NCBI RefSeq assembly: GCF_000374025.1
Contig: NZ_KB893239.1
Span: 62,001 to 126,000, forward strand
Source of the DNA: Spirosoma panaciterrae DSM 21099
GTDB lineage: Bacteria > Bacteroidota > Bacteroidia > Cytophagales > Spirosomataceae
Length of the DNA: 64,000 nt
Direction: 5' to 3'
Shown here in pieces: positions 43,982-52,559 of this stretch; the stretch's first letter is position 1; every line of letters begins with the position of its first letter. The notes under the pieces are model-generated. The model was not told the DNA's origin. It made no database searches and saw only the letters and a list, made by a program, of their open reading frames with translations. The translations under genes and the position numbers were made by a program.

Positions 43982-44215
43982 ATGAAAGCTTATTCAGAAT
44001 TTGTTGGCTTTATTGTCGCGGGAATGAGTTCTGAGCAGATCCTGGCTTTCCGACCGTCTGAAAAAACCCGGGAGCGAGTTCGATATTTGCTATCCATGGA
44101 GAAATCCGGCACCATTTCTGAAGACGAAATTGCAGAGCCGGACGACTATGAACAGTTTGAGCATTTAATGCGTATGGCTAAAGCCCGCGCTAATCAGAAT
44201 GTCGCGAGAGGGTAG
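43982..44215 (+). CDS. Small protein paired with an HNH endonuclease
   Basis: 77 residues, helical and acidic, with FRPSEKTRERVRYLLSMEK and the GTISEDEIAEPDDYEQFEHLMRMAK segment, the kind of short charged protein found in front of HNH genes in cyanobacteria and Bacteroidota. It is a plausible antitoxin or adaptor. Its last 17 nt overlap the HNH start, so the two are coupled. It begins 37 nt after fur. The pair looks more AT-rich than the flanking genes. Confidence 0.75.
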   Translation: MKAYSEFVGFIVAGMSSEQILAFRPSEKTRERVRYLLSMEKSGTISEDEIAEPDDYEQFEHLMRMAKARANQNVARG

Positions 44216-44606
44216 CTCTATTCCCGTAAAGCTACGGAATGAAGTAGCCGCACGAGCCAGATTTTGTTGTGAATATTGCCTGATTGACGAAACCCAAACG
44301 GGCCTATATTGTGAAGTTGACCATATTATAGGAGTCAAACACAATGGCCTAACAGACAGTAACCATTTAGCCTACGCTTGTTTTAACTGTAATAGAAATA
44401 AGGGGAGCGACATGGCCTCCATAGATTGGGAAACCAATGAAATAGTGCGTTTTAATAATCCTCGCTCAGACATTTGGGCTGAACATTTTCGTCTCGAAGG
44501 GATTCGCATGGTCCCTACAACCCAAATCGGAAAGGTCACAACAACAATTTTTCGTTTTAATGATCTGAAACGTTTATCTGAGCGAGACCCAAACTCATTT
44601 TTATAA
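44199..44606 (+). CDS. HNH endonuclease
   Basis: 135 residues. The HNH zinc-finger nuclease core is intact: Cys24/Cys27 (CCEYC), catalytic Asp41-His42 in CEVDHIIGV, Asn55-His56 in SNHLAYAC, and Cys61/Cys64 with Asn67 and Lys68 in CFNCNRNKG. It resembles the stand-alone HNH family that is often preceded by a small helical protein. It may cut DNA as part of a defence, toxin-antitoxin or homing function; none can be chosen from sequence. Its stop codon TAA overlaps the ATG of purA by one base (44606), so purA translation may depend on it. Confidence 0.88.
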   Translation: MSREGSSIPVKLRNEVAARARFCCEYCLIDETQTGLYCEVDHIIGVKHNGLTDSNHLAYACFNCNRNKGSDMASIDWETNEIVRFNNPRSDIWAEHFRLEGIRMVPTTQIGKVTTTIFRFNDLKRLSERDPNSFL

Positions 44607-45892
44607 TGATCGATGTTTTATTAGGCCTCCAGTGGGGCGACGAAGGAAAGGGCAAAATCGTTGACGTATTAGCCCCAAAATATCAGGTGGTTGCCCGGTT
44701 TCAGGGTGGTCCAAATGCCGGACATACACTTGAATTTAACGGTCTGAAGCACGTACTGCACCAGATTCCATCGGGTATTTTCCGCGACGATATTCTCAAT
44801 ATCATTGGAAACGGTGTTGTTCTTGACCCAATTGTCTTCAAAAAAGAAATTGACGGGCTGGCCAAGTATAATCTGGCCTTAACCCAGAACCTCCAGATTT
44901 CCCGGAAAGCATCTATCATTCTGCCTACGCACCGCCTGCTGGACGCGGCCTATGAGCAGGCCAAAGGCGAATCGAAAATCGGTTCAACCCTACGCGGTAT
45001 CGGTCCTACGTATCAGGATAAAGTAGCCCGTCAGGGCCTGCGGGTTGGTGATATGCAATCCCCTAATTTCCGGGCAAAATACGACAAACTGGTAGCCCTC
45101 CATAAGGTTATTCTGGACCAGAACAACTTCGACTATGCATCTGTACTTCCGCAGGCCGAAGAAGAGTTTTTTGGTGCGGTGGATTTCATGCAGCAGTTTA
45201 AACTTACCGATAGTGAATATACGGTAAACGAAGCCTTGACCGAAGGCAAAAAAGTACTGGCCGAAGGTGCTCAGGGTTCATTGCTCGATATTGACTTTGG
45301 ATCGTATCCCTTCGTTACCTCGTCCAATACCATGACTGCCGGGGCCTGCACAGGACTTGGCGTTGCTCCTCGCCAGATTGGCGAAGTATACGGAATTTTT
45401 AAAGCCTATTGTACACGAGTCGGTAGCGGCCCCTTCCCAACCGAACTTTCCGACGAAACGGGCGAACGCATCCGCCAGGAAGGCCGCGAATTTGGCGCGA
45501 CAACGGGCCGTCCCCGTCGATGTGGCTGGCTCGATCTGCCCGCGCTCAAATATGCGATTATGATTAACGGAGTCACCCAGTTGGTCATGATGAAAGTCGA
45601 CGTATTGAATATTTTTGATGAGATTAAGGTCTGTACGCATTACGAGCTACCCGATGGCACCGTAACCGAGCAACTGCCTTATGATCTGTGCGACACGGCT
45701 GTGACACCCATATACAAAACGTTTAAAGGCTGGCAGGCTGATTTGACCAATATTCGTTCGTTTAGTGATGTACCCGAAGCGCTGGCCGATTACGTCTATT
45801 TCCTGGAAGACACCCTGGGTTTACCCATCAATTTTATCTCAACCAGTCCAGACCGGGAAGCGATCATTCACCGCCAGGCTGTGATTGCCTAA
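44606..45892 (+). CDS. purA: Adenylosuccinate synthase
   Basis: 428 residues, normal length. It catalyses the GTP-dependent condensation of IMP and aspartate in AMP synthesis. The GTP/IMP loop is QWGDEGKGKIVD (9-20); GGPNAGHT, SKIGSTLRGIGPTYQDK, the GAQGSLLDIDFGSYPFVTSS block and TTGRPRRCGWLDL are all present. It starts on the same bases as the stop of the HNH gene (TAATG). It has no visible promoter of its own, so it is probably transcribed from fur through the small module. A terminator follows. Confidence 0.96.
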   Translation: MIDVLLGLQWGDEGKGKIVDVLAPKYQVVARFQGGPNAGHTLEFNGLKHVLHQIPSGIFRDDILNIIGNGVVLDPIVFKKEIDGLAKYNLALTQNLQISRKASIILPTHRLLDAAYEQAKGESKIGSTLRGIGPTYQDKVARQGLRVGDMQSPNFRAKYDKLVALHKVILDQNNFDYASVLPQAEEEFFGAVDFMQQFKLTDSEYTVNEALTEGKKVLAEGAQGSLLDIDFGSYPFVTSSNTMTAGACTGLGVAPRQIGEVYGIFKAYCTRVGSGPFPTELSDETGERIRQEGREFGATTGRPRRCGWLDLPALKYAIMINGVTQLVMMKVDVLNIFDEIKVCTHYELPDGTVTEQLPYDLCDTAVTPIYKTFKGWQADLTNIRSFSDVPEALADYVYFLEDTLGLPINFISTSPDREAIIHRQAVIA

Positions 45893-45911
45893 ATTGTTTT
45901 ACGTTTATGAC

Positions 45912-45945
45912 CCCGGCAAGGCACTCTACAGTTCTCCTTGCCGGG
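45912..45945 (+). terminator. Terminator hairpin after purA
   Basis: CCCGGCAAGG (45912-45921) and CCTTGCCGGG (45936-45945) form a perfect 10-bp stem with a 14-nt loop. It lies 19 nt after the stop. No strong T-tract follows. Confidence 0.65.
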
Positions 45946-45979
45946 ATCAAATCGATAGCCGATCTGCCCGTTTCGCCCT

Positions 45980-46678
45980 ATGTCAGCAACTGATTTTTAC
46001 CGCACCTTCTACCAGACTGACCAGTTATACCGACTGCCGGATGAACCGTGGGAGCCTCTAAAACCGTCGGTTGCCGAATTGACTGACCGCCCAGTAGTTG
46101 ACATAACGGAGGTCGATTTACTGGCCGAACTGGACATCTTATCGGCGAATGGGTTATCTAAAGAACCGGTAGCCATTCAGCCGACTGAAGCAACGGCTTC
46201 TTCAGGCAGGTTCCCGACTGAGCCAACCGCAGAAGCACCGGAAGTGTTGCCAGACCCGATCCCCCGTCCTAAAGTGCCGCAGGTGGTGCCACCCGTTCAG
46301 CAAAAGCCACCAATGCCATTGCTCAATCATAAGGTGCTGCTCCTGGCCGATGAAGAACTAGATCCCAGCAACTTACTATTCCTGGAAAAGATTCTGAAAG
46401 CCGTCAACCTCAATATCGAGGGGGTTGATTTATTGAATCTTCACGGGGTGAAAGACCTGAATTTTGCGGAGTTGTTGCGGGGAAAATACATCAACCATTT
46501 CATCACCTTTGGCGTACCTTTCGAGCGAATCAATCTCGATATTATGATGGACCGCTATTCGCCGGTTCGCTTCGAAGGGATAACCTTCCTGATGGCCGAT
46601 TCACTACCGACTATTGAAGCCGATCAGAACTTAAAGAAACGACTCTGGACTGCTCTTCAGCGCGTATTCCCTAGGTAG
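45980..46678 (+). CDS. Hypothetical protein with a proline-rich linker
   Basis: 232 residues with no signal peptide or membrane segment. The N-terminal third is a short helical part (DFYRTFYQTDQLYRLPDEP), the middle (about 70-112) is Pro/Glu/Ala-rich and probably unstructured, and the C-terminal third is a compact alpha/beta domain (KVLLLADEEL, INHFITFGVPFERI, FEGITFLMADSLPTI, LKKRLWTALQRVF). The last domain is like the layout of the psi (HolD) subunit of DNA polymerase III, a fold that is poorly conserved in sequence; this is a guess. It follows purA after its terminator and overlaps the convergent ankyrin gene by 22 nt. Confidence 0.7.
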   Translation: MSATDFYRTFYQTDQLYRLPDEPWEPLKPSVAELTDRPVVDITEVDLLAELDILSANGLSKEPVAIQPTEATASSGRFPTEPTAEAPEVLPDPIPRPKVPQVVPPVQQKPPMPLLNHKVLLLADEELDPSNLLFLEKILKAVNLNIEGVDLLNLHGVKDLNFAELLRGKYINHFITFGVPFERINLDIMMDRYSPVRFEGITFLMADSLPTIEADQNLKKRLWTALQRVFPR

Positions 46679-47754
46679 CGGTTGGTACGGTTCATTTTCG
46701 TCAAAACGGCTTTGACCTGATCAAACTCCACTGGGCGGAGGTCATCAGCTCCTTTGTAGTGGTCTTCAAAAAAATCAATATACGTCTGTATATTCGTTCC
46801 GTCGGGCGATGTATAATGTACATCAGATCCCCGCTGAATCAGTAACAGACATGTATCCCAACACCCAAAAGCCGATGCAAAGAGCAATGGCGTATACGCT
46901 TTCGTGTTTTGATCGTAGGTGCCCACTTGCCTACAATCAGCTCCCCGATCAAGCAGAAGCCGAACTTTGTCGATCGAATCGTCGCCCCCGGACCGAATGG
47001 CTTCATAGAGAATAGATACTCCGTTGCTCCCAATAGCATTAGGGTCGGCTCCATGATCGAGGAAGAATTTGAGCATCTCAGGTGTGGCATTCCATAACGA
47101 AGCCGCATGGGTGGATATCCGGGCTGGGGTCGTACTGTTGATGGTCGCTCCAGCTGCCAGCAGGAGTTCCATGATTTGCCTTGTTTTTCCCCAATCGCGG
47201 GTATACGGACTGAAATTGGTAGCCAGATAGTCAAGAACTGTTTGCTCACCGTGCGTATCCAGGTTATTAATTTCGGGGATGGGATCCTCTAAAAGCGATT
47301 CTACTTTATCGACATTCTGATCAAAAATGGCCGCCAGTAGCTTTTTTAGTTTAGGCTCGGCAAAATACCTGGACCCATCGTAGTCGGATTGCGAATAGGT
47401 AATGGCCTTAACAATATCTTTTAGATCGGAGCCAACCTGGTTCAGCAACAGAAAGGCAGGAGGCAGCATGATCAGTGTAAAAGCTAGGTATTTAGCCCAT
47501 GCATAGGGAATCAGATTAAGAATTAACAAACCGATCAGACCAATCCGAGTCAGCCACTCAAACGCTTCGCCGATCCCTCGTCCGGCCGCATCGCCCCCTT
47601 TGGTTGGAAAGAGCAGTGAACCCATCACGAAGAGAGCCAGCATACCAATGCCAATCCAATTGATACCCGTAACGTATTTCAGCCTGGCTGTGGGTTTTGT
47701 TTCGGTCGGTTTTACGGCCTGTCTGACTTCTGTAGGCTCTACAACGCTTCGCAT
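46657..47754 (-). CDS. Membrane protein with ankyrin repeats
   Basis: 365 residues. The N-terminal half has three hydrophobic segments (IGIGMLALFVMGSLLF, IGLIGLLILNLIPYAWA, YLAFTLIMLPPAFLLLN), and the C-terminal part (about 150-350) has ankyrin repeats: LEDPIPEINNLDTHGEQTVLDYLA, LLLAAGATINSTTPARISTHAA, LDHGADPNAIGSNGVSILYEAI, LLLDRGADCRQVGTYDQ, LLIQRGSDVHYTSPDG. The repeats should face the cytoplasm or periplasm as a protein-binding surface. Its 3' end overlaps the convergent hypothetical gene. It is followed on its own strand by the DUF3592 gene upstream (30 nt gap). Confidence 0.85.
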   Translation of the reverse strand: MRSVVEPTEVRQAVKPTETKPTARLKYVTGINWIGIGMLALFVMGSLLFPTKGGDAAGRGIGEAFEWLTRIGLIGLLILNLIPYAWAKYLAFTLIMLPPAFLLLNQVGSDLKDIVKAITYSQSDYDGSRYFAEPKLKKLLAAIFDQNVDKVESLLEDPIPEINNLDTHGEQTVLDYLATNFSPYTRDWGKTRQIMELLLAAGATINSTTPARISTHAASLWNATPEMLKFFLDHGADPNAIGSNGVSILYEAIRSGGDDSIDKVRLLLDRGADCRQVGTYDQNTKAYTPLLFASAFGCWDTCLLLIQRGSDVHYTSPDGTNIQTYIDFFEDHYKGADDLRPVEFDQVKAVLTKMNRTNRYLGNTR

Positions 47755-47784
47755 TACACAGATAATTAACTAACAATTCACCGA

Positions 47785-48216
47785 TTACCCTGCCAGCCAC
47801 GCCCATACTGCCGCAACAGACTCCCCTATTGTCCAGACAGAAAGCAGCAGAAATACAGCGCCTATTCCAGCCAAAACATATACCAGCAGGTAATTCCCAT
47901 CCAGCTTAACCCGCTCCGGGTTTTGTGGGTCGTAGTACAGCGTCACCTCCTCGCCAATGGAGTAAGCAGGTGGATTTCGCCCTTCCGAACTATGAAACAC
48001 CAGCTCACGGCCATCCTGTATACGATAGCGAATGGAAGGAGCGACGGGGTATTCGCGTGATTTCATCCGGTGCATACCAATCACTATTCCTTTGGTCATA
48101 ACGCCCGTTCGAACCAACTGCTGGTGGTCATAATAGAGGTAACCAGCAACGCTAACCAGCAAAACACCGATCAGAAAGAAAAGTAGAATCAAAAGGTCAG
48201 CCACGGGGAGTTTCAT
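47785..48216 (-). CDS. DUF3592-family membrane protein
   Basis: 143 residues from the ATG at 48216 (MKLPVADLLILLFFLIG), which places a transmembrane helix at the N-terminus; codons upstream to 48318 are unlikely to be translated. A second hydrophobic segment lies at the C-terminus (YVLAGIGAVFLLLSVWTIGE). Between them is the DUF3592 beta-domain (TKGIVIGMHRMKS, VAPSIRYRIQDGRELVFHS, GEEVTLYYDPQNPERVKLDG). Function is unknown for the family. It probably shares a transcript with the ankyrin gene. Confidence 0.85.
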   Translation of the reverse strand: MKLPVADLLILLFFLIGVLLVSVAGYLYYDHQQLVRTGVMTKGIVIGMHRMKSREYPVAPSIRYRIQDGRELVFHSSEGRNPPAYSIGEEVTLYYDPQNPERVKLDGNYLLVYVLAGIGAVFLLLSVWTIGESVAAVWAWLAG

Positions 48217-48325
48217 GGGTAAAAGACTTGCCTGGCAGATGATCTGGATGATATAATCAGATCGGTATCTACGCCACGAAACTGGTAGAAAACGCCGAGG
48301 CTCGCCACCCATAGTCAATAACTGG

Positions 48326-48333
48326 TAGCTTTG
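48326..48333 (+). promoter_or_regulatory. Candidate -7 element upstream of the coiled-coil gene
   Basis: TAGCTTTG is an exact TAnnTTTG match, 180 nt before the ATG at 48513. No -33 TTG is visible. Confidence 0.3.
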
Positions 48334-48512
48334 ATCTAACAGATTGCAGACTTAACCTCACTGCATACAGCGCTCAGAGAGTGGTTTCTGGCGAAATTCT
48401 TCTCCGTCTGTCCAGAATCATTTGCATTCATACGGTACTATTTCCGTATTTACAGCCGTTTTCTGTTTATCAACCTGATCCGGCCAGCCAACCCGATTGC
48501 CCGGCTTCGATA

Positions 48513-49589
48513 ATGACGCTTTTTCAACGATTTCAGTCTATTTTTTCCCGTAATACGCCCACGCCTGCGCCCCTTCATCCCGCATCGCTGGTTCATACAC
48601 CAACCGGAAACGCTACTCCGAAAGAGCTGGCCATCGAGTCACTTTCGTATGCGATCCCGGCAGTGCCCGTGCCAAACGACCCACTCCCTCACTGGCTGGC
48701 TGACGAAGAAAGCCTGCGTGACGAAGGGGTCCTATTTGGCCTGTCAGACGCCCGACCAGATAGCAAACTCGCTCAGATTCGGGCTTATTTTGGGCAGTTG
48801 ACCGCTCCTTTGGCAGAAGCAATCGAGCAGTATACCGAAAAAATCCGTGAACTGAACCTATTCATCGAGCAGCGCGAAAACCGCCTGACTGCCCTCCGCG
48901 ACCAGCTTGATGCCTTGCGAAGCCAGCAACCTGTATCCAATAACTTATTTCGAAACGGCTTCAGCCTGGTACTTTCGATGCTGCTGTGTGTCGGCAATTA
49001 TTACCTGATCGACGAAACCCTGCACCCCGTTTTTACTAACCACTGGATTGCCGTAGGTGTATTTCTGGCGGGCATGTTCAATCTGGCCGGGCGTACATCC
49101 TTTTTCTACGAAACCAATACCCGGTTAACGGTCCGCCGTCTTTTGGAAGAAGTAGGTCTGCCCCTGGCTACCTCTCTTTTCATCTTCATTCAGGCGCTTC
49201 AATCGCAGACCGTACCCAAGTCTGTTGGCTTATTCATTTTCGTGTTCTTTCTGTTCTTGCTGGCTGGCAAACTGCTGCTGAATACGTTATCATCCCTACA
49301 GGGCGACCTTCTGACTATTCAGCAAAATCGGCAGCTAATCGCTCAGAAGGCGCAAAATATAGCTGCCTGGGAAGCCGATATGGAGCAACTTACCCGAGAG
49401 ATCGATGGGTTTCGGATGCAGAAGTGGCCTATCGTAACAGCTCTGAATCATGCCGAAACAAATCTGACCCGATTGAACACTCAGCGCGATGGCTTTGTTC
49501 ATCTATTTATAAGTGAATTTGAACTGGCTCGCAGCCTTCGCGATCGGCTTACCGAACAACAGCGTAAAGGCATTATAAACTATGAATGA
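48513..49589 (+). CDS. Coiled-coil protein with a four-helix membrane bundle
   Basis: 358 residues from the ATG at 48513; the frame runs back to 48381 but without coding character. Order: a Pro-rich start, LRDEGVLFGLSDARP (about 70-84), a coiled coil of about 45 residues (EAIEQYTEKIRELNLFIEQ onwards), a hydrophobic bundle (LVLSMLLCVGNYYLI, IAVGVFLAGMFNLAG, LATSLFIFIQALQ, FIFVFFLFLLAGKLLL), then another coiled coil (IAQKAQNIAAWEADMEQL onwards, about 285-345). It has no recognised domain and resembles the next gene in design, including a DEG-x3-G/HG-x3-G motif. It may form a large membrane-spanning assembly. Confidence 0.72.
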   Translation: MTLFQRFQSIFSRNTPTPAPLHPASLVHTPTGNATPKELAIESLSYAIPAVPVPNDPLPHWLADEESLRDEGVLFGLSDARPDSKLAQIRAYFGQLTAPLAEAIEQYTEKIRELNLFIEQRENRLTALRDQLDALRSQQPVSNNLFRNGFSLVLSMLLCVGNYYLIDETLHPVFTNHWIAVGVFLAGMFNLAGRTSFFYETNTRLTVRRLLEEVGLPLATSLFIFIQALQSQTVPKSVGLFIFVFFLFLLAGKLLLNTLSSLQGDLLTIQQNRQLIAQKAQNIAAWEADMEQLTREIDGFRMQKWPIVTALNHAETNLTRLNTQRDGFVHLFISEFELARSLRDRLTEQQRKGIINYE

Positions 49590-49731
49590 TACATATCTAC
49601 TTACCAGATAAAGCACTGACTTACAAAGATCTGCACTGATCAGAACGCCTTTTCGGCAATGTGTAAGTTCCGTAGCTGCTTACTGGTTTTGGTTTATTAG
49701 GATAGCAAAACGCAAAACTTATCATTCATAC

Positions 49732-51120
49732 TTGATGATGGAGCCAACGAACAATCCTGACTTTCAACACGGGTATACGAGCGGTGTTGAGGGTGTAAAT
49801 CGGGAAACCTACGAAGGATATTTATCGAGCCAGATCAATACCGATTGGCTGACGGAACGCATCCAGGAAAAGCGTACCGAACTAGCCAATACGGAACAGC
49901 GTCTGGCCGAAACCACTGAAGCCAACCGGACAGCTTTTGCCGAGCTGCAAAATCATACATTGCAGGTCGATCGGCTGGATAAACAGGTGAAGCAACGCGA
50001 GGCCGATCGGCAGATGCTAGAGGCCGACCGCGACTCTTTACGCGAACGTCGAACCCAGGCCGCCCCCGACTACTCGTTACTGGCCGGAATCCTGTTTCTG
50101 ATTGCTGGCATTTCGTTTCTGGCGGGCGATCTGATCATCTCCCACGAAATTGTCGCCTACGCGCTCAACATTCGCAATACCAACGAAGCCTGGGCTTTCG
50201 CTGTCGGGCTGGCCATGGTGTCGATCCTGCTGAAGCCTGCTTACGATCGACTGATCGAAAAACCGTACCAGGAAAACCCAGAAGCCAATGAGCGAAAATA
50301 CAGCCGTTTCAAGATGACTCTGGCGGTCTTTGCCGTACTTACGCTGGCTGTTCTGGGGTGGTTCCGGTACGAAGCGTATCGAACCGACCAACTTAAAGCC
50401 GCGATCAACAAATCGATTCGGCAGTTGCAGGTTAACCCTGACCCAACGGCAGCGACACAGGCCCTGAGCCCATCGGCCATGCATCAGATTGAAAAACAAC
50501 TGAATGAGTCGAGTGAGCTGAACCTGGCCCTGGTCAACAGTCCGTGGGCACTACTGTCCTTTGTATTGAGTGGCATATTGTTCGCCATTGCGGGGGCGGT
50601 CTGTTTAGGCATTGCTCTACCCGTTCTGTCGGCGTTCTGGTTCCGATGGCTACAGGCCGATATCAAGCTTTGGAAACTCCGGCGACGTATCAAACGAATT
50701 ACGACTGAATTAGTTCCTCTGGAAGCACAGTTGGCCGAACAACGTACCCATCAGAATGTGCTCCAGCATAATCTTGAGCTACTCCCCTTGCTCACCGAAC
50801 TGAAAGCGCAGCGGCAAACGCTAAATGCTGAACTGGCCGAACTATTGGCTGAACTCAAACTGGCGTTAACCGACAGCCGAATCAGTAATTTTAACGATGG
50901 GTATGGCCAGGGCGAAGCAACCCGTACTGGCCTTACTGACGAGGAACAGCGGCAATTGCGTAAAGACATGCTGACGCTTCAGAATGGTAGTCGTAAGCGT
51001 GTTGATGAACCGCGTACCAATGGCAACCCACCCGCCCCCACGAATGGGACAAATGGAAAAACCAATGGCATGCGGCCCTACCAAACCATCCGCAAATTCC
51101 TTTCAGACGAAAACCTGTAA
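49732..51120 (+). CDS. Coiled-coil membrane protein, same design as the upstream gene
   Basis: 462 residues. The order is an N-terminal FQHGYTSGVEGV motif (about 10-21), a coiled coil (LTERIQEKRTELANTEQRL onwards, about 40-110), hydrophobic segments (LLAGILFLIAGISFLAGDLI, AFAVGLAMVSILL, FKMTLAVFAVLTLAVLGWF, LLSFVLSGILFAIAGAVCLG, LPVLSAFWFRWL), a second coiled coil (LWKLRRRIKRITTELVPLE onwards, about 305-390) and a hydrophilic tail with a second glycine motif, FNDGYGQGEATRTG. A short flexible tail follows (PPAPTNGTNGKTNG). No domain is recognised. The two paralogue-like genes suggest a paired membrane complex. Translation starts at the ATG-ATG pair (49732). Confidence 0.72.
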   Translation: MMMEPTNNPDFQHGYTSGVEGVNRETYEGYLSSQINTDWLTERIQEKRTELANTEQRLAETTEANRTAFAELQNHTLQVDRLDKQVKQREADRQMLEADRDSLRERRTQAAPDYSLLAGILFLIAGISFLAGDLIISHEIVAYALNIRNTNEAWAFAVGLAMVSILLKPAYDRLIEKPYQENPEANERKYSRFKMTLAVFAVLTLAVLGWFRYEAYRTDQLKAAINKSIRQLQVNPDPTAATQALSPSAMHQIEKQLNESSELNLALVNSPWALLSFVLSGILFAIAGAVCLGIALPVLSAFWFRWLQADIKLWKLRRRIKRITTELVPLEAQLAEQRTHQNVLQHNLELLPLLTELKAQRQTLNAELAELLAELKLALTDSRISNFNDGYGQGEATRTGLTDEEQRQLRKDMLTLQNGSRKRVDEPRTNGNPPAPTNGTNGKTNGMRPYQTIRKFLSDENL

Positions 51121-51173
51121 TTCAGGTTCACTACATCTGATCTAGCAGAAGTAACAGGGTTTTCCTGCCTATC

Positions 51174-51217
51174 ATAGCCGTCCAGACTGTCCCCTTGTGT
51201 TCCGTCTGGATGGCTAT
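51174..51217. terminator. Hairpin between convergent genes at 51.2 kb
   Basis: ATAGCCGTCCAGAC (51174-51187) pairs with GTCTGGATGGCTAT (51204-51217) with one G-T pair and a 16-nt loop. It lies 54 nt after the coiled-coil gene and 5 nt from the stop of the TolC gene, so it can end both transcripts. Confidence 0.6.
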
Positions 51218-51221
51218 AACG

Positions 51222-52535
51222 TTATAAGCTTCCCTGCGCTTTTCGTACCTGAATCTGTCCGAGTAGTACATCATATACGGCACGTAGGTAATTCGTTTCG
51301 GCCTGTTGAAGGCTATATTCACTATTTCGGAAATCAGCCAGCACCAGCGTGCCAGCCTCAAATCGTACCCGGTCGATGGCCAGAATAGCCTGTGCCTGCG
51401 TAATGTTCTTCTGCGTCTCGGATAAATTCTCACGGGCCTGATCGAGCGTGTTACGGGCCGATCGCAATTCGTAATCAAAATCACTCTGCAATTGCTGCAG
51501 GGTATTCTGGTTGATCTGCGCCCTACGCACGTAATCCTGACGGTTGATTCGCGCCTGATGTCCGTTATACAAAGGCATGGACACCTTGATACCTACGTAG
51601 TTATAGGGAAACCAGGTGCCGCTTTGAATTGGGTTGAACACATCAGCAAATTGCTGCGCAGCGTAGGCTCCATAACCAGAAATAAGTGGGGCCAGCCGAG
51701 CCTGTTCCCGACGTTGATTCAGCACATTAATCTGCCGATCGGCCTCTTCCTGATGCAATTCCGGACGCGTTTTAGCGGCTAGTTCCTGTTGGGTAAACTG
51801 ATCAAATAAAGCCTTTAAGGAGTCCATGGGCTCAACGGCCTGTGGCGAATGGATTCGATACCGCAGGTTTTCCAGACTAAGTGCATAATCCCGCTGATCG
51901 TTCCGAAACGTTAGGTCAGCATTGCTCAGGTCAAGTTTGAACCGATCAAAATCCGTTTGCAGCAGCGTACCCGCCTGAAGGCGAGTTTGCGCCTGTTCTA
52001 GATAACCCCGCGCCCGCAACCGGGCCAGGTCCGATAAGCGCTGCTTTTCCCGGTTAAATACGGCCTGGTAATACGCTTCGGTTACCTGCTGACGAACATC
52101 AATCGCCTGTTTATCGAGCGCCAACCGTTGCTTATCGACCGTCAACTGGTTGATGCGCCGATCAATCCGGCTCTGTGCATCATAAATTTTTTGCTCAGCC
52201 TGTGCCGTTAGGGCATTACTGAACGGCGTTCCGAATCGCAACACAACGTCTTGATTATTGGCAAACGGAGCGTTTTTGATGATGTTGCGCTGGATTTGGG
52301 TATTCCAGCGAAAGTCGGCCCCCAGATTAACCTGGGGTTGCCAGGCCGCCCGTCGTCGGGCTTCATCACTTTCGGCCAGTTCCACCTGAAGTTTTTGATT
52401 GGCTATTTCCAGCCGATTCGTCTGGGCCAGTTCAAGCGCTTCGGTAAGGCTAATGGGTTTGGGCACGCTGCCAACCGGCTGTGCCCTGACAAGCTGACCT
52501 AAAAAAATCCCGGCAAGAACAAATGCGTATTTCAT
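51222..52535 (-). CDS. TolC-family outer membrane protein of the ABC exporter
   Basis: 437 residues with a signal peptide (FVLAGIFLGQLVRAQ). The mature part consists of long amphipathic helices (SDEARRRAAWQPQVNLGADF, TLQQLQSDFDYELRSARNTL, NLSETQKNITQAQAILAIDRVRFEAGTLVLADFRNSE) and two structural repeats, as in OEP-type efflux channels. It is the last gene of a four-gene operon with an ATPase, a HlyD-like adaptor and a permease, and thus the outer membrane exit of that pump. The gap to the permease gene is 24 nt. Confidence 0.9.
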   Translation of the reverse strand: MKYAFVLAGIFLGQLVRAQPVGSVPKPISLTEALELAQTNRLEIANQKLQVELAESDEARRRAAWQPQVNLGADFRWNTQIQRNIIKNAPFANNQDVVLRFGTPFSNALTAQAEQKIYDAQSRIDRRINQLTVDKQRLALDKQAIDVRQQVTEAYYQAVFNREKQRLSDLARLRARGYLEQAQTRLQAGTLLQTDFDRFKLDLSNADLTFRNDQRDYALSLENLRYRIHSPQAVEPMDSLKALFDQFTQQELAAKTRPELHQEEADRQINVLNQRREQARLAPLISGYGAYAAQQFADVFNPIQSGTWFPYNYVGIKVSMPLYNGHQARINRQDYVRRAQINQNTLQQLQSDFDYELRSARNTLDQARENLSETQKNITQAQAILAIDRVRFEAGTLVLADFRNSEYSLQQAETNYLRAVYDVLLGQIQVRKAQGSL

Positions 52536-52559
52536 ACGGAGATAGAAAAACAGGTTGCT

